A stretch of 13,298 bases of DNA from UBA6022 sp036382575 (GCA_036382575.1 DASVHL010000046.1:1-13298); one strand, 5' to 3'. Positions 6,509-11,516 are shown, counted from the stretch's first letter. The notes: generated by a model from the sequence alone, not told the origin. Made by a program: numbers and translations.

Positions 6509-7468
6509 ATGAAAACTCGACGAATTGGCATATTCGGATTTCTACTACTCGTCTTGATGAGTACTATTACAAGTGCAGCTTTCGTTGCTCAGCATAGTAG
6601 TCAGGTCTTAGCTGCAGCTTGTACAACGCCACCGACTGATTACGGTCAGGTCTCAAATATTTCGGTTGCAATTGATACTGCGGCAACATATCGTATTTGG
6701 TCACGTATGGCAGCGGCTGATAGTAGTAACAATACCTATTTATTAGAGATTGATGGTAATACTTGTTTCAACGTTGGTGGTAGCTCGGTACCGGTCTATG
6801 CGGGTGGTTCGACAACTCGTTTTGCTGCGAACAGCACGAACTGGATTGCGACTACTGCGACTGGTTCTGCAGTTAGCTTGAACCTCTCCGTTGGCACTCA
6901 TACTATCAAGCTAATTGGTAATGCACCGAATGTCGTCATCGATCGTTTAATTGTGACCTCAGACATGGCCTGTACACCTACTGGTACTGGCGATAACTGC
7001 GTTATCCCAGCCGATTCTACGGCACCAACGCTATCTAGTATTGCAGCTGGCAGCGTGACTTCTAACGGTGCAATTATTAGTTGGACGACAAATGAATTGT
7101 CCGATACTCAGGTTGTCTATGGAACAACCAGTGGCTATGGTCTCAGCTCAACACTTGCACCGACCCAGGTGACAAGTCATTCGGTGACATTGAATGGTTT
7201 GACAGGCTCTACGACGTATCACTACGCAGTAAAATCACGAGATGCCGCAGGCAATCTTGCGACCTCAACTGACAAGACATTCACGACATTAGCGCAAACA
7301 TATATTGCGGCAGATATTAACCAAGACGGTCGAGTTAACATTCTGGATATTAGCCTCATGATTAATAAATGGAACCAGACAACGTCACTAGGTCGCAACG
7401 ACATCAATAGCAGCGGCAAAGTTGACGCACTTGATCTCAGTTTGCTAATCGCTCATTACGGCGAATAA
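6509..7468 (+). CDS. Secreted CBM-like/FN3 protein with type I dockerin
   Basis: The 319-aa protein has a signal peptide (1-36; TRR then a hydrophobic core, ending VLAAA). A beta-sandwich module at about 38-165 (TYRIWSRM, NTYLLEIDG, LSVGTHTIKLIG, VVIDRLIV) resembles CBM6/35-type carbohydrate-binding domains. An FN3 domain spans about 170-262 (SNGAIISWTTNE, TTYHYAVKSRDAAGN). A dockerin occupies 266-319. Its first calcium loop is D269-x-N-x-D-G-x-V-N-x-x-D280 and its second D298-x-N-x-S-G-x-V-D-x-x-D309, each followed by an ISLMI or LSLLI helix, a complete duplicated type I dockerin. No catalytic domain is present, so it is probably a sugar-binding adaptor. It starts six bases after the cohesin gene, which marks the likely partner. 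Its stop lies five bases from that of the convergent HIT gene. Confidence 0.88.
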   Translation: MKTRRIGIFGFLLLVLMSTITSAAFVAQHSSQVLAAACTTPPTDYGQVSNISVAIDTAATYRIWSRMAAADSSNNTYLLEIDGNTCFNVGGSSVPVYAGGSTTRFAANSTNWIATTATGSAVSLNLSVGTHTIKLIGNAPNVVIDRLIVTSDMACTPTGTGDNCVIPADSTAPTLSSIAAGSVTSNGAIISWTTNELSDTQVVYGTTSGYGLSSTLAPTQVTSHSVTLNGLTGSTTYHYAVKSRDAAGNLATSTDKTFTTLAQTYIAADINQDGRVNILDISLMINKWNQTTSLGRNDINSSGKVDALDLSLLIAHYGE

Positions 7469-7473
7469 ACGTA

Positions 7474-7893
7474 TCAAATAACGGACAATAGCTTGTTGTA
7501 GATAGAGTGCAAGGTGTCTTGATCTAAATCCATAGCGATGCGCTGAGTAGCATCAGGCCAGTCAGGGTCTACAAATTCTTTGCCCCCAAATAGGACTAGT
7601 TTCGAATAGCGAGGAATGACATGAAAATGAACCTCGGGATCATACATCATTAAGGCTAGATAATTGAATTTCTCGGCGCCAAATGCAGATGATATCATAT
7701 GTTCAACATCCTGACACACTCCACCAAATTCACCCCATACATCAGCCGATAGGCCACCTAGACTTGTTTGGTCTAGGTGTTTTGACATAATAATGACGCT
7801 ACCAATCGTGACTTGTTTGTCGCGAAACAAAACAATCCAATGTTCGTATTCTTTTATAATTCCATGAAATGGATTTTCTCGCAGGTTTCTCAT
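7474..7893 (-). CDS. HIT-family hydrolase
   Basis: The 139-aa protein has the histidine-triad region at residues 81-95, LMMYDPEVHFHVIPR. Compared with the usual H-x-H-x-H, the first His is Glu87 while His89 and His91 are kept; the middle His is the nucleophile in this superfamily, so activity as a nucleotide hydrolase or transferase remains plausible. Other family features are the N-terminal substrate strands (HWIVLFRDKQVTIGSVIIMSKH) and the trailing RYSKLVLFGGKEFVDPDWPD. Related bacterial proteins are often annotated as diadenosine polyphosphate hydrolases, but the substrate is not known. The start is one base after the stop of the DUF1801 gene (TAA-T-ATG), implying translational coupling. 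Confidence 0.8.
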   Translation of the reverse strand: MRNLRENPFHGIIKEYEHWIVLFRDKQVTIGSVIIMSKHLDQTSLGGLSADVWGEFGGVCQDVEHMISSAFGAEKFNYLALMMYDPEVHFHVIPRYSKLVLFGGKEFVDPDWPDATQRIAMDLDQDTLHSIYNKLLSVI

Positions 7894-7894
7894 A

Positions 7895-8275
7895 TTAGGA
7901 TACGGCTACCCATTGCTTTAATAGGTTGATGAAATCGAGCCGCATGATGAGGATATCGTTCATACTTTTAAATGACACTGTTCCACGTATATTAGAATTC
8001 CATCGAACGATTCCAGTTTTGTCATCTAACACAGGCTTCGCTTTCTTATCTTCTTTTTTGCTCGCACCCATATGTATCAAGATTTTGATGTCTTCACCGT
8101 GCAGATTAAATGTGATTCTGTCTTCCCCACCGTAAACATAGCTGGGTGCATTCCATTTTATATGCTCGGTTACGGGTATTGTTTCCATGATCAATTGACG
8201 AAGATAATCGACTTGTTTTCTTTTATCTTCATCAAGATCATTCAGAAAATCTAAGATATTTTCATATTTCTTCAT
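7895..8275 (-). CDS. DUF1801 (YdhG-like) domain protein
   Basis: This 126-aa cytosolic protein matches the DUF1801 pattern: N-terminal helix with DEDKRKQVDYLRQLIMETIP, then EHIKWNAPSYVYGGEDRITFNLH (35-59), a central beta region ending IHMGASKK, and a second strand block around IVRWNSNIRGTVSFKS. Some members, such as B. subtilis YdhG, have been linked to iron handling by a frataxin-like fold, but that should not be transferred without evidence. It is the first gene of a two-gene unit with the HIT hydrolase. TGGTATGAT (8290-8282) ends six bases before the ATG and there is no Shine-Dalgarno, so a leaderless mRNA is expected. Confidence 0.8.
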   Translation of the reverse strand: MKKYENILDFLNDLDEDKRKQVDYLRQLIMETIPVTEHIKWNAPSYVYGGEDRITFNLHGEDIKILIHMGASKKEDKKAKPVLDDKTGIVRWNSNIRGTVSFKSMNDILIMRLDFINLLKQWVAVS

Positions 8276-8281
8276 ATATGA

Positions 8282-8290
8282 ATCATACCA
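8282..8290 (-). promoter_or_regulatory. Extended -10 promoter of the DUF1801-HIT unit (leaderless)
   Basis: Minus-strand TGGTATGAT is identical to the extended -10 before the glycosidase-like gene. The hexamer (8287-8282) is followed by six bases and ATG at 8275, predicting transcription from the A of the start codon. No -35 is evident. Confidence 0.5.
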
Positions 8291-8325
8291 GATTAATTAC
8301 ACAAGTTTAGTCAGTGTGCCGATAC

Positions 8326-8418
8326 AATAACTAAAATTATCTAAATGGTAAATAACTTTAGTTATTGCCCGAGATTTCTCTACGACCAATAACTGAGATA
8401 GGTAATGTAGGTCTCGGG
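8326..8418. repeat. Cluster of inverted repeats in a noncoding gap
   Basis: The 148-bp gap between the 106-aa gene and the DUF1801 gene holds a 10-bp inverted repeat AATAACTAAA (8326-8335) / TTTAGTTATT (8357-8366), an alternative tight hairpin AATAAC-TTTA-GTTATT (8351-8366), and CCCGAGA (8368-8374) / TCTCGGG (8412-8418) with an inner CTAC/GTAG pair. It follows the stop of the 106-aa gene, so it may serve as that gene's 3' end or terminator, although no clear T-run is present. Confidence 0.35.
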
Positions 8419-8423
8419 ATGAA

Positions 8424-8744
8424 TTATGTCGTGTAGTCGAGCTCAATGACACAGAACAGATCAATTTCATTTCCATTAGGATGGATTGTATGATTAAAAT
8501 CGTTAAACCTAGGAACAAGAGTTTTCTGATAATAATCTAAGCTCTCAATATACTCAATGAGGACAGAGTCGTCATCGGTGTAAAGGGCTTGTTTTAAAAG
8601 ATTCCATTCCAGCCTGCTGAGAAACTCCACGATTGGTGTTGCTCGTATGAATGCATATGGCGACAGGTCTCCTTCGATTGCCCGTTCAATCCTCTGGATA
8701 AAGCGATCAATGTGACTTTCGACATGTGCGTCAATCGTTTGCAT
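8424..8744 (-). CDS. Hypothetical 106-aa protein
   Basis: I do not recognise this protein. It is acidic and mostly helical in appearance (HIDRFIQRIERAIEG, VEFLSRLEWNLLKQALY, VLIEYIESLDYYQKT), ending with FCVIELDYTT. It has no signal peptide, membrane segment or metal-binding motif, so it is probably a small cytosolic protein. Gene status is supported by a good upstream promoter: TTGACG, 17 bp, then TATTGT with a TG extension, giving a leader of about 32 bases. The ribosome-binding site is weak (GTGAAAG about nine bases before ATG). A 73-codon overlapping frame at 8297-8518 is considered spurious. Confidence 0.6.
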   Translation of the reverse strand: MQTIDAHVESHIDRFIQRIERAIEGDLSPYAFIRATPIVEFLSRLEWNLLKQALYTDDDSVLIEYIESLDYYQKTLVPRFNDFNHTIHPNGNEIDLFCVIELDYTT

Positions 8745-8782
8745 AATGTGCTACTTTCACTCGATTCGAATAAATCAAATTT

Positions 8783-8811
8783 ACAATACCATGCCTAGCA
8801 GGGAGCGTCAA
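8783..8811 (-). promoter_or_regulatory. Promoter of the 106-aa gene
   Basis: On the minus strand TTGACG (8811-8806) and TATTGT (8788-8783) are separated by 17 bp, with TGG directly before the -10. Transcription should begin near 8776, about 32 bases before the ATG at 8744. Confidence 0.6.
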
Positions 8812-8841
8812 TTTATTATGTGTAATATAGCAGGACAAGAA

Positions 8842-8874
8842 CGATACTGATATGAACAACACAAATCAGTATCG
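8842..8874. repeat. 10-bp perfect inverted repeat between divergent promoters
   Basis: CGATACTGAT (8842-8851) and ATCAGTATCG (8865-8874) form a perfect inverted repeat with a 13-base spacer. It lies between the minus-strand promoter at 8783-8811 and the plus-strand promoter at 8907-8935. A shared operator or a hairpin are both possible. No T-run follows it on the plus strand. Confidence 0.4.
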
Positions 8875-8906
8875 CGCTAAAAGTGTGCATACAACAGCCA
8901 ACACTA

Positions 8907-8935
8907 TTGACAATAAAACCTTTTTTTGATATAAT
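8907..8935 (+). promoter_or_regulatory. Consensus promoter of the CPBP protease gene
   Basis: TTGACA (8907-8912), a 17-bp spacer and TATAAT (8930-8935) match the sigma-70 consensus exactly, and TG at 8927-8928 adds an extended -10. Transcription should start near 8942, giving a 5' leader of about 78 bases. Confidence 0.8.
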
Positions 8936-8953
8936 ATTCAATTAGATTACTCC

Positions 8954-8970
8954 CGTCTGATCATCGGACG
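8954..8970 (+). promoter_or_regulatory. Hairpin in the CPBP gene 5' leader
   Basis: CGTCTGA (8954-8960), loop TCA, and TCGGACG (8964-8970) form a seven-pair stem with one G-U pair, about 12 bases from the predicted transcript start. CTCATTTTATTT follows, so it may stabilise the mRNA or act as a weak attenuator. Confidence 0.3.
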
Positions 8971-9019
8971 CTCATTTTATTTCTATACACGTACATGCAA
9001 TCCGACCTTAAGGAAAGAT

Positions 9020-9787
9020 ATGTCTCGTTCGGAAAAGATTGACCTTGTTGATTGCCCGCCACTACTGATTACATTGAGTTATGTGCGCACTTTGGCAAAG
9101 TATCTTGCGATCTTCTTGGTGTTATGTCTGTTTTGGTCGGGATCTGTGATTTTCCCGCTCAATGACCTTTGGTCAAGAAATGCGGACATCATGGCAGGTC
9201 TTGGATCCGTCTGGCTCATCTTTGTATGGGCGGCGGTCGTTCCCTTGGCTATTGGCCTCAAAAATAGAAAGAGACCACGTGATCACGAGCCGATTGATGT
9301 GTTGAAATCTGGTCTTTTGGTCAGTCTCAATGCAGGTATTTTCGAGGAGCTGATTTATCGTTGGCTTCGGTTCTCGATCGCGTTGATTTTGTTGCCGGTT
9401 ATGAACTTCCTCTTGTTTGGGTTTATGCCAGACTCAGAGGGGCTTTTGCACTGGCTATACAGATCGTTTTTTGTGCCATTCGCCGACTTTCTGACATTTG
9501 GTGCTATGCACGACCTTCTCTTTCATCCGGCAAGCTGGGTTGTGGGAGCAGCGATCATTAGCGCTAACGGAGCATTCTATAATGACCATCAGTACAACGG
9601 GGTTTTCAACCAGATCAATGCCTGGTTTATCGGAATGGCCTTGTTTTATGTCATGTTCCATTACGGCCTGTTAACCGCGATTGTAGCTCACGTTCTGTAT
9701 GACGCTGTCATCTTTGGCTGTGCTGCACTGACTGTGACCTGGCAGCCTCAAAGGGTTTATAGCAGATTTTTCATGTTCCGTGCATAG
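9020..9787 (+). CDS. CPBP-family intramembrane metalloprotease
   Basis: The 255-aa protein is a multi-pass membrane protein with the CPBP (CAAX protease and bacteriocin-processing) motifs: motif 1 E109-E110-x3-R114 in FEELIYR, motif 2 F186-x3-H190 in FYNDH, and motif 3 H224-x3-D228 in HVLYD. In this family the Glu pair and the two His residues form the metal or catalytic centre inside the membrane. Hydrophobic segments occur near 27-46, 60-80, 98-136, 150-162, 172-184, 200-218 and 220-242. Roles include prenyl-protein or peptide processing and bacteriocin self-immunity; the substrate is unknown. AAGGAA lies seven bases before the ATG, a clear ribosome-binding site. It is a monocistronic unit with a consensus promoter and a strong terminator. 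Confidence 0.85.
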   Translation: MSRSEKIDLVDCPPLLITLSYVRTLAKYLAIFLVLCLFWSGSVIFPLNDLWSRNADIMAGLGSVWLIFVWAAVVPLAIGLKNRKRPRDHEPIDVLKSGLLVSLNAGIFEELIYRWLRFSIALILLPVMNFLLFGFMPDSEGLLHWLYRSFFVPFADFLTFGAMHDLLFHPASWVVGAAIISANGAFYNDHQYNGVFNQINAWFIGMALFYVMFHYGLLTAIVAHVLYDAVIFGCAALTVTWQPQRVYSRFFMFRA

Positions 9788-9794
9788 AAGAAAA

Positions 9795-9811
9795 TTGACA
9801 TTTAATGTCAA
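9795..9811. repeat. Short perfect hairpin after the CPBP gene
   Basis: TTGACAT (9795-9801), loop TTA, ATGTCAA (9805-9811) is a perfect seven-pair hairpin eight bases after the stop codon, directly before the large terminator. It may form a stacked 3' end. Confidence 0.4.
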
Positions 9812-9813
9812 AT

Positions 9814-9871
9814 CACCCCTTCGGTCATTCCTATTCTTTCGAGAATAGTGGGTGTACCGAGGGGGTGTTTT
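9814..9871 (+). terminator. Rho-independent terminator with UUCG loop
   Basis: CACCCCTTCGGT (9814-9825) pairs with ACCGAGGGGGTG (9856-9867), with one G-U pair. The stem continues inward, with wobble pairs and single-base bulges, through CTATTCT (9831-9837) and AGAATAG (9842-9848) closed by TTCG. TTTT follows at 9868-9871. The structure is about 24 pairs and should end the CPBP transcript efficiently. Confidence 0.85.
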
Positions 9872-9879
9872 CATGTCTG

Positions 9880-9927
9880 ATATCTATCGATGATTGCCCG
9901 TAATTAGATATGTGTTATTGTAGATAT
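9880..9927. promoter_or_regulatory. Promoter with three ATATCTA/TAGATAT half-sites
   Basis: TTGCCC (9894-9899), 16 bp and TATTGT (9916-9921) with a TGT extension form a reasonable plus-strand promoter for the small gene at 10032, giving a leader of about 104 bases. ATATCTA (9880-9886) and TAGATAT (9905-9911 and 9921-9927) surround these elements and could be regulator half-sites. Confidence 0.4.
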
Positions 9928-10031
9928 GAAGTAATTCCGCCTAGCGGTCTAGTCGTTTAGCCCACGACACACATAGACTTGCGGTTTCTATCGAATTTCG
10001 GCTGGTCGATAAAATTAACAAGGAGATCACC

Positions 10032-10229
10032 ATGGTTGATCGTAACGAAAAACGTGAAGAAAAGCGTAAAGAAGAGTACGCGCAGTGGCAAGAGCTATCA
10101 AAAGCTCACTGGAGCCACTGGCGTGCTTGGGGCTCATGGTTTAGCTGGGGTTCACCAGTTGGACTAGGTCTATTCTTTGTCCTACTCGCACTCGCGTTCG
10201 CAGTCGTAATGTTCGCAGTTAATCTTTAG
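10032..10229 (+). CDS. Trp-rich tail-anchored miniprotein
   Basis: This 65-aa protein has three parts: a highly charged N-terminal helix (1-23, DRNEKREEKRKEEY), a Trp-rich segment (27-39) with five Trp, HWSHWRAWGSWFSWG, and one transmembrane helix (43-63) ending FAVNL. It is probably tail-anchored with the charged part in the cytoplasm. No known family is recognised. An AAGGAGAT ribosome-binding site sits five bases before the ATG, one of the best in the window, so strong translation is expected. A longer frame at 9979-10167 overlaps it and is not supported. It has its own promoter and is closed by a hairpin terminator. Function is unknown. Confidence 0.75.
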   Translation: MVDRNEKREEKRKEEYAQWQELSKAHWSHWRAWGSWFSWGSPVGLGLFFVLLALAFAVVMFAVNL

Positions 10230-10240
10230 GATTTGCCTAG

Positions 10241-10282
10241 AGCATATAAAGCACCGCCATATTGGGCGGTGTTTTATATGCT
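10241..10282. terminator. Bidirectional terminator
   Basis: AGCATATAAAGCACCGCC (10241-10258) pairs with GGCGGTGTTTTATATGCT (10265-10282) over 18 positions with one G-U pair and a six-base loop. The GC-rich inner seven pairs are followed by TTTTAT on the plus strand and by CTTTATA on the minus strand. It lies between the convergent miniprotein and Cys-motif genes and suits both. Confidence 0.8.
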
Positions 10283-10296
10283 AGCGATTACCGTAA

Positions 10297-10683
10297 TTAG
10301 GAGTTGTCTATTGCTGTCTCGTTTAGCGTATTGGATGGTTCGGGTGTCGAATTATTCTTTTTGACGATGTTATATTTAGCAGATTTTCTGATTATTTTTT
10401 CAATAGGATCAACCTCATGGTTTGGGATTACAATAAAAGTGTTACGCTCTGAGTGAATATCTTTATATTCACTTAACAGCATAGGAATGCGAACTGAACA
10501 GTTTTCGTCTGAACATTCGCATTTGAAGTGAAGTTCTATGTCGCTATCTCGAACAAGATGATGGTTTCCGTCGGCAACGTGCATCGCATCGAGCGCATCA
10601 AGATCATCGCCAACTTTTTCATTGACTCGTCTAAAAATCATCTCATTTTCAATCTGACGACGTTCTGCGCTAGAAATGCTCAT
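10297..10683 (-). CDS. Hypothetical Cys-motif protein, paralog 1
   Basis: A 128-aa cytosolic protein. The N-terminus SAERRQIENEMIFRR is a charged helix. The core has C55-x-C57-x4-C62 (FKCECSDENC), then RIPMLLSEYKDIHSERNTFIVIPNHE and YNIVKKN; the three Cys plus His77 or His89 could bind one zinc. The tail from 110 is polar and probably disordered. Uncharacterised proteins with this core (Cys cluster, an EY...H segment, then a Pro-x-His motif) are widespread in Actinobacteria and Saccharibacteria; the function is unknown. It is about 73% identical (94 of 128 positions by eye) to the next upstream gene, a tandem duplication. Its own promoter has TTGAAA and TGATAAAAT ending six bases before ATG, so a leaderless mRNA is predicted. 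Confidence 0.78.
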   Translation of the reverse strand: MSISSAERRQIENEMIFRRVNEKVGDDLDALDAMHVADGNHHLVRDSDIELHFKCECSDENCSVRIPMLLSEYKDIHSERNTFIVIPNHEVDPIEKIIRKSAKYNIVKKNNSTPEPSNTLNETAIDNS

Positions 10684-10689
10684 GCAGTT

Positions 10690-10719
10690 ATTTTATCAGA
10701 CAATTATTTAACCTTTCAA
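10690..10719 (-). promoter_or_regulatory. Promoter of paralog 1 (leaderless)
   Basis: Minus-strand TTGAAA (10719-10714), an 18-bp spacer and TAAAAT (10695-10690) preceded by TGA. Six bases then separate the -10 from ATG at 10683, placing the start codon at the predicted 5' end. Confidence 0.6.
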
Positions 10720-10771
10720 TATATCTGAGTCAATGGCTATTACGCACGATAAACGGGTTGATAATTAGGGC

Positions 10772-11158
10772 TCAAGAGTTATCTATTGTCGTGTCATTTA
10801 AGTCGTCAGAAGGTTCAGGGGTAGTATTATTCTTTCTAACAATATTGTACGTAGCAGATTCACTAATCACCTTTTCAATAGGATCAACCTGATGGTTTGG
10901 TAATACAATGAACGTATCACGTTCGGTATGAATTTCCTGATACTCGCTCAGTAGAAGCGGTATTCGTTCCAAGCAGTGTTCGTCCGAGCACTCACACTGA
11001 AAGTGAAGTTTTAGATCCTCGTCTCTAATGAGATCAACATTACCATCTTCAATATGCATCGAATCTAAAATATCAAGGTCATCTCCTACCTTTTCATTTG
11101 CACGTCGAAAGATCATTTCATTTTCAATTTGACGGCGCTCCGCATTTGAGATTTTCAT
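10772..11158 (-). CDS. Hypothetical Cys-motif protein, paralog 2
   Basis: A 128-aa paralog of the downstream gene with the same length and no gaps when aligned. The shared parts are the N-terminal AERRQIENEMIFRR helix, C55-x-C57-x4-C62 (FQCECSDEHC), IPLLLSEYQEIHTERDTFIV, PNHQVDPIEK and the terminal IDNS. Differences cluster in residues 37-63 and around 96-102, where a partner or ligand could differ between copies. The divergence shows the duplication is not recent. It has its own extended -10 (TGTTATTAT, 11173-11165) six bases before ATG and no Shine-Dalgarno. A predicted small RNA ends 57 bases upstream on the same strand and might alternatively be its regulated leader. Function is unknown. 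Confidence 0.78.
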   Translation of the reverse strand: MKISNAERRQIENEMIFRRANEKVGDDLDILDSMHIEDGNVDLIRDEDLKLHFQCECSDEHCLERIPLLLSEYQEIHTERDTFIVLPNHQVDPIEKVISESATYNIVRKNNTTPEPSDDLNDTTIDNS

Positions 11159-11164
11159 GGGGAT

Positions 11165-11173
11165 ATAATAACA
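11165..11173 (-). promoter_or_regulatory. Extended -10 promoter of paralog 2 (leaderless)
   Basis: Minus-strand TGT plus TATTAT (11170-11165), six bases, then ATG at 11158. The bases before the ATG are TCCCC, which cannot act as a Shine-Dalgarno. Confidence 0.5.
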
Positions 11174-11214
11174 GTAGTAGGCCTAAATTGATATAAAAAA
11201 TATTACTAATATTC

Positions 11215-11370
11215 AAAAATGAATAAGAGGTACCGGAGTACCTCTTATTCTGGAAGATTTGCACCAACAGATGTAACCTACTAACTAAATAACTTAGTTG
11301 AAATGTACTGAACTTTTTAACTCGATTGGCTACATATAATGATCTTGTGCTGTTTCACTTGATCTTCCGT
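11215..11370 (-). ncRNA. Predicted structured small RNA of about 155 nt
   Basis: A strong minus-strand promoter (11404-11376) predicts a 5' end near 11370-11368. The transcript would end at a perfect 13-pair hairpin plus TTTTT. Between them no gene-length frame is seen. The 5' end GGAAGAT (11368-11362) can pair with ATCTTCC (11258-11252) just before the terminator, and inside this AUGUAGCC (11335-11328) pairs with GGUUACAU (11278-11271) and AACUAA/UUAGUU form a hairpin (within 11283-11299). End-to-end closure with an own promoter and terminator is typical of stable regulatory RNAs such as 6S RNA, but I cannot assign a family. The SRP RNA signature is absent. Alternatively it is a riboswitch-like leader of the 128-aa paralog downstream. 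Confidence 0.5.
11221..11250 (-). terminator. Minus-strand intrinsic terminator of the small RNA
   Basis: GAATAAGAGGTAC (11221-11233), a four-base loop and GTACCTCTTATTC (11238-11250) form a perfect 13-pair stem. Read on the minus strand it is followed by ATTTTTG (11220-11214). On the plus strand no T-run follows, so the direction is minus. Confidence 0.7.
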
Positions 11371-11375
11371 AAATA

Positions 11376-11404
11376 AATATATCAACTGATATGAAACTCG
11401 TCAA
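11376..11404 (-). promoter_or_regulatory. Promoter of the predicted small RNA
   Basis: Minus-strand TTGACG (11404-11399), exactly 17 bp, then TATATT (11381-11376) with TGA directly before the -10. It is one of the strongest promoter matches in the window and no minus-strand coding frame begins near it. Confidence 0.65.
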
Positions 11405-11516
11405 CACTTTTTTAATAATTTCTGTCTGTTTTGCATGACGTCATTAAATATGTAAATTCTATGCTTTGTTATAACGCCCTTTGACTAGATTTTATCATTG
11501 AGGGGCCGTTGCTGTG
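11405..11516. other. AT-rich intergenic stretch with ATGACGTCAT palindrome
   Basis: This part of the 417-bp gap before the gene at 11576 has no coding frame. The only structure seen is a perfect 10-bp palindrome ATGACGTCAT at 11435-11444, between the minus-strand small-RNA promoter and the plus-strand promoter at 11517. It could be a regulator site shared by the two. Confidence 0.25.

Noticed and set aside
8297..8518. 73-codon minus-strand frame overlapping the 3' end of the 106-aa gene
   Set aside because: It has no promoter or ribosome-binding site, overlaps a better-supported gene by 95 bp, and its second half is just the AATAACT repeat region translated. A frameshifted extension of the 106-aa protein was considered but no homology supports it.
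9979..10167. 62-codon plus-strand frame overlapping the miniprotein gene
   Set aside because: No Shine-Dalgarno, and it only shadows the 65-aa frame, which has AAGGAGAT at the right distance and a clear transmembrane end.
11221..11250. 13-pair hairpin read as a plus-strand terminator
   Set aside because: No T-run follows it on the plus strand and no plus-strand gene ends before it; the T5 is on the minus-strand side.
11328..11335. Small RNA interpreted as SRP RNA or tmRNA
   Set aside because: The conserved SRP apical loop and the tmRNA acceptor and tag features are absent from the 155-nt interval.
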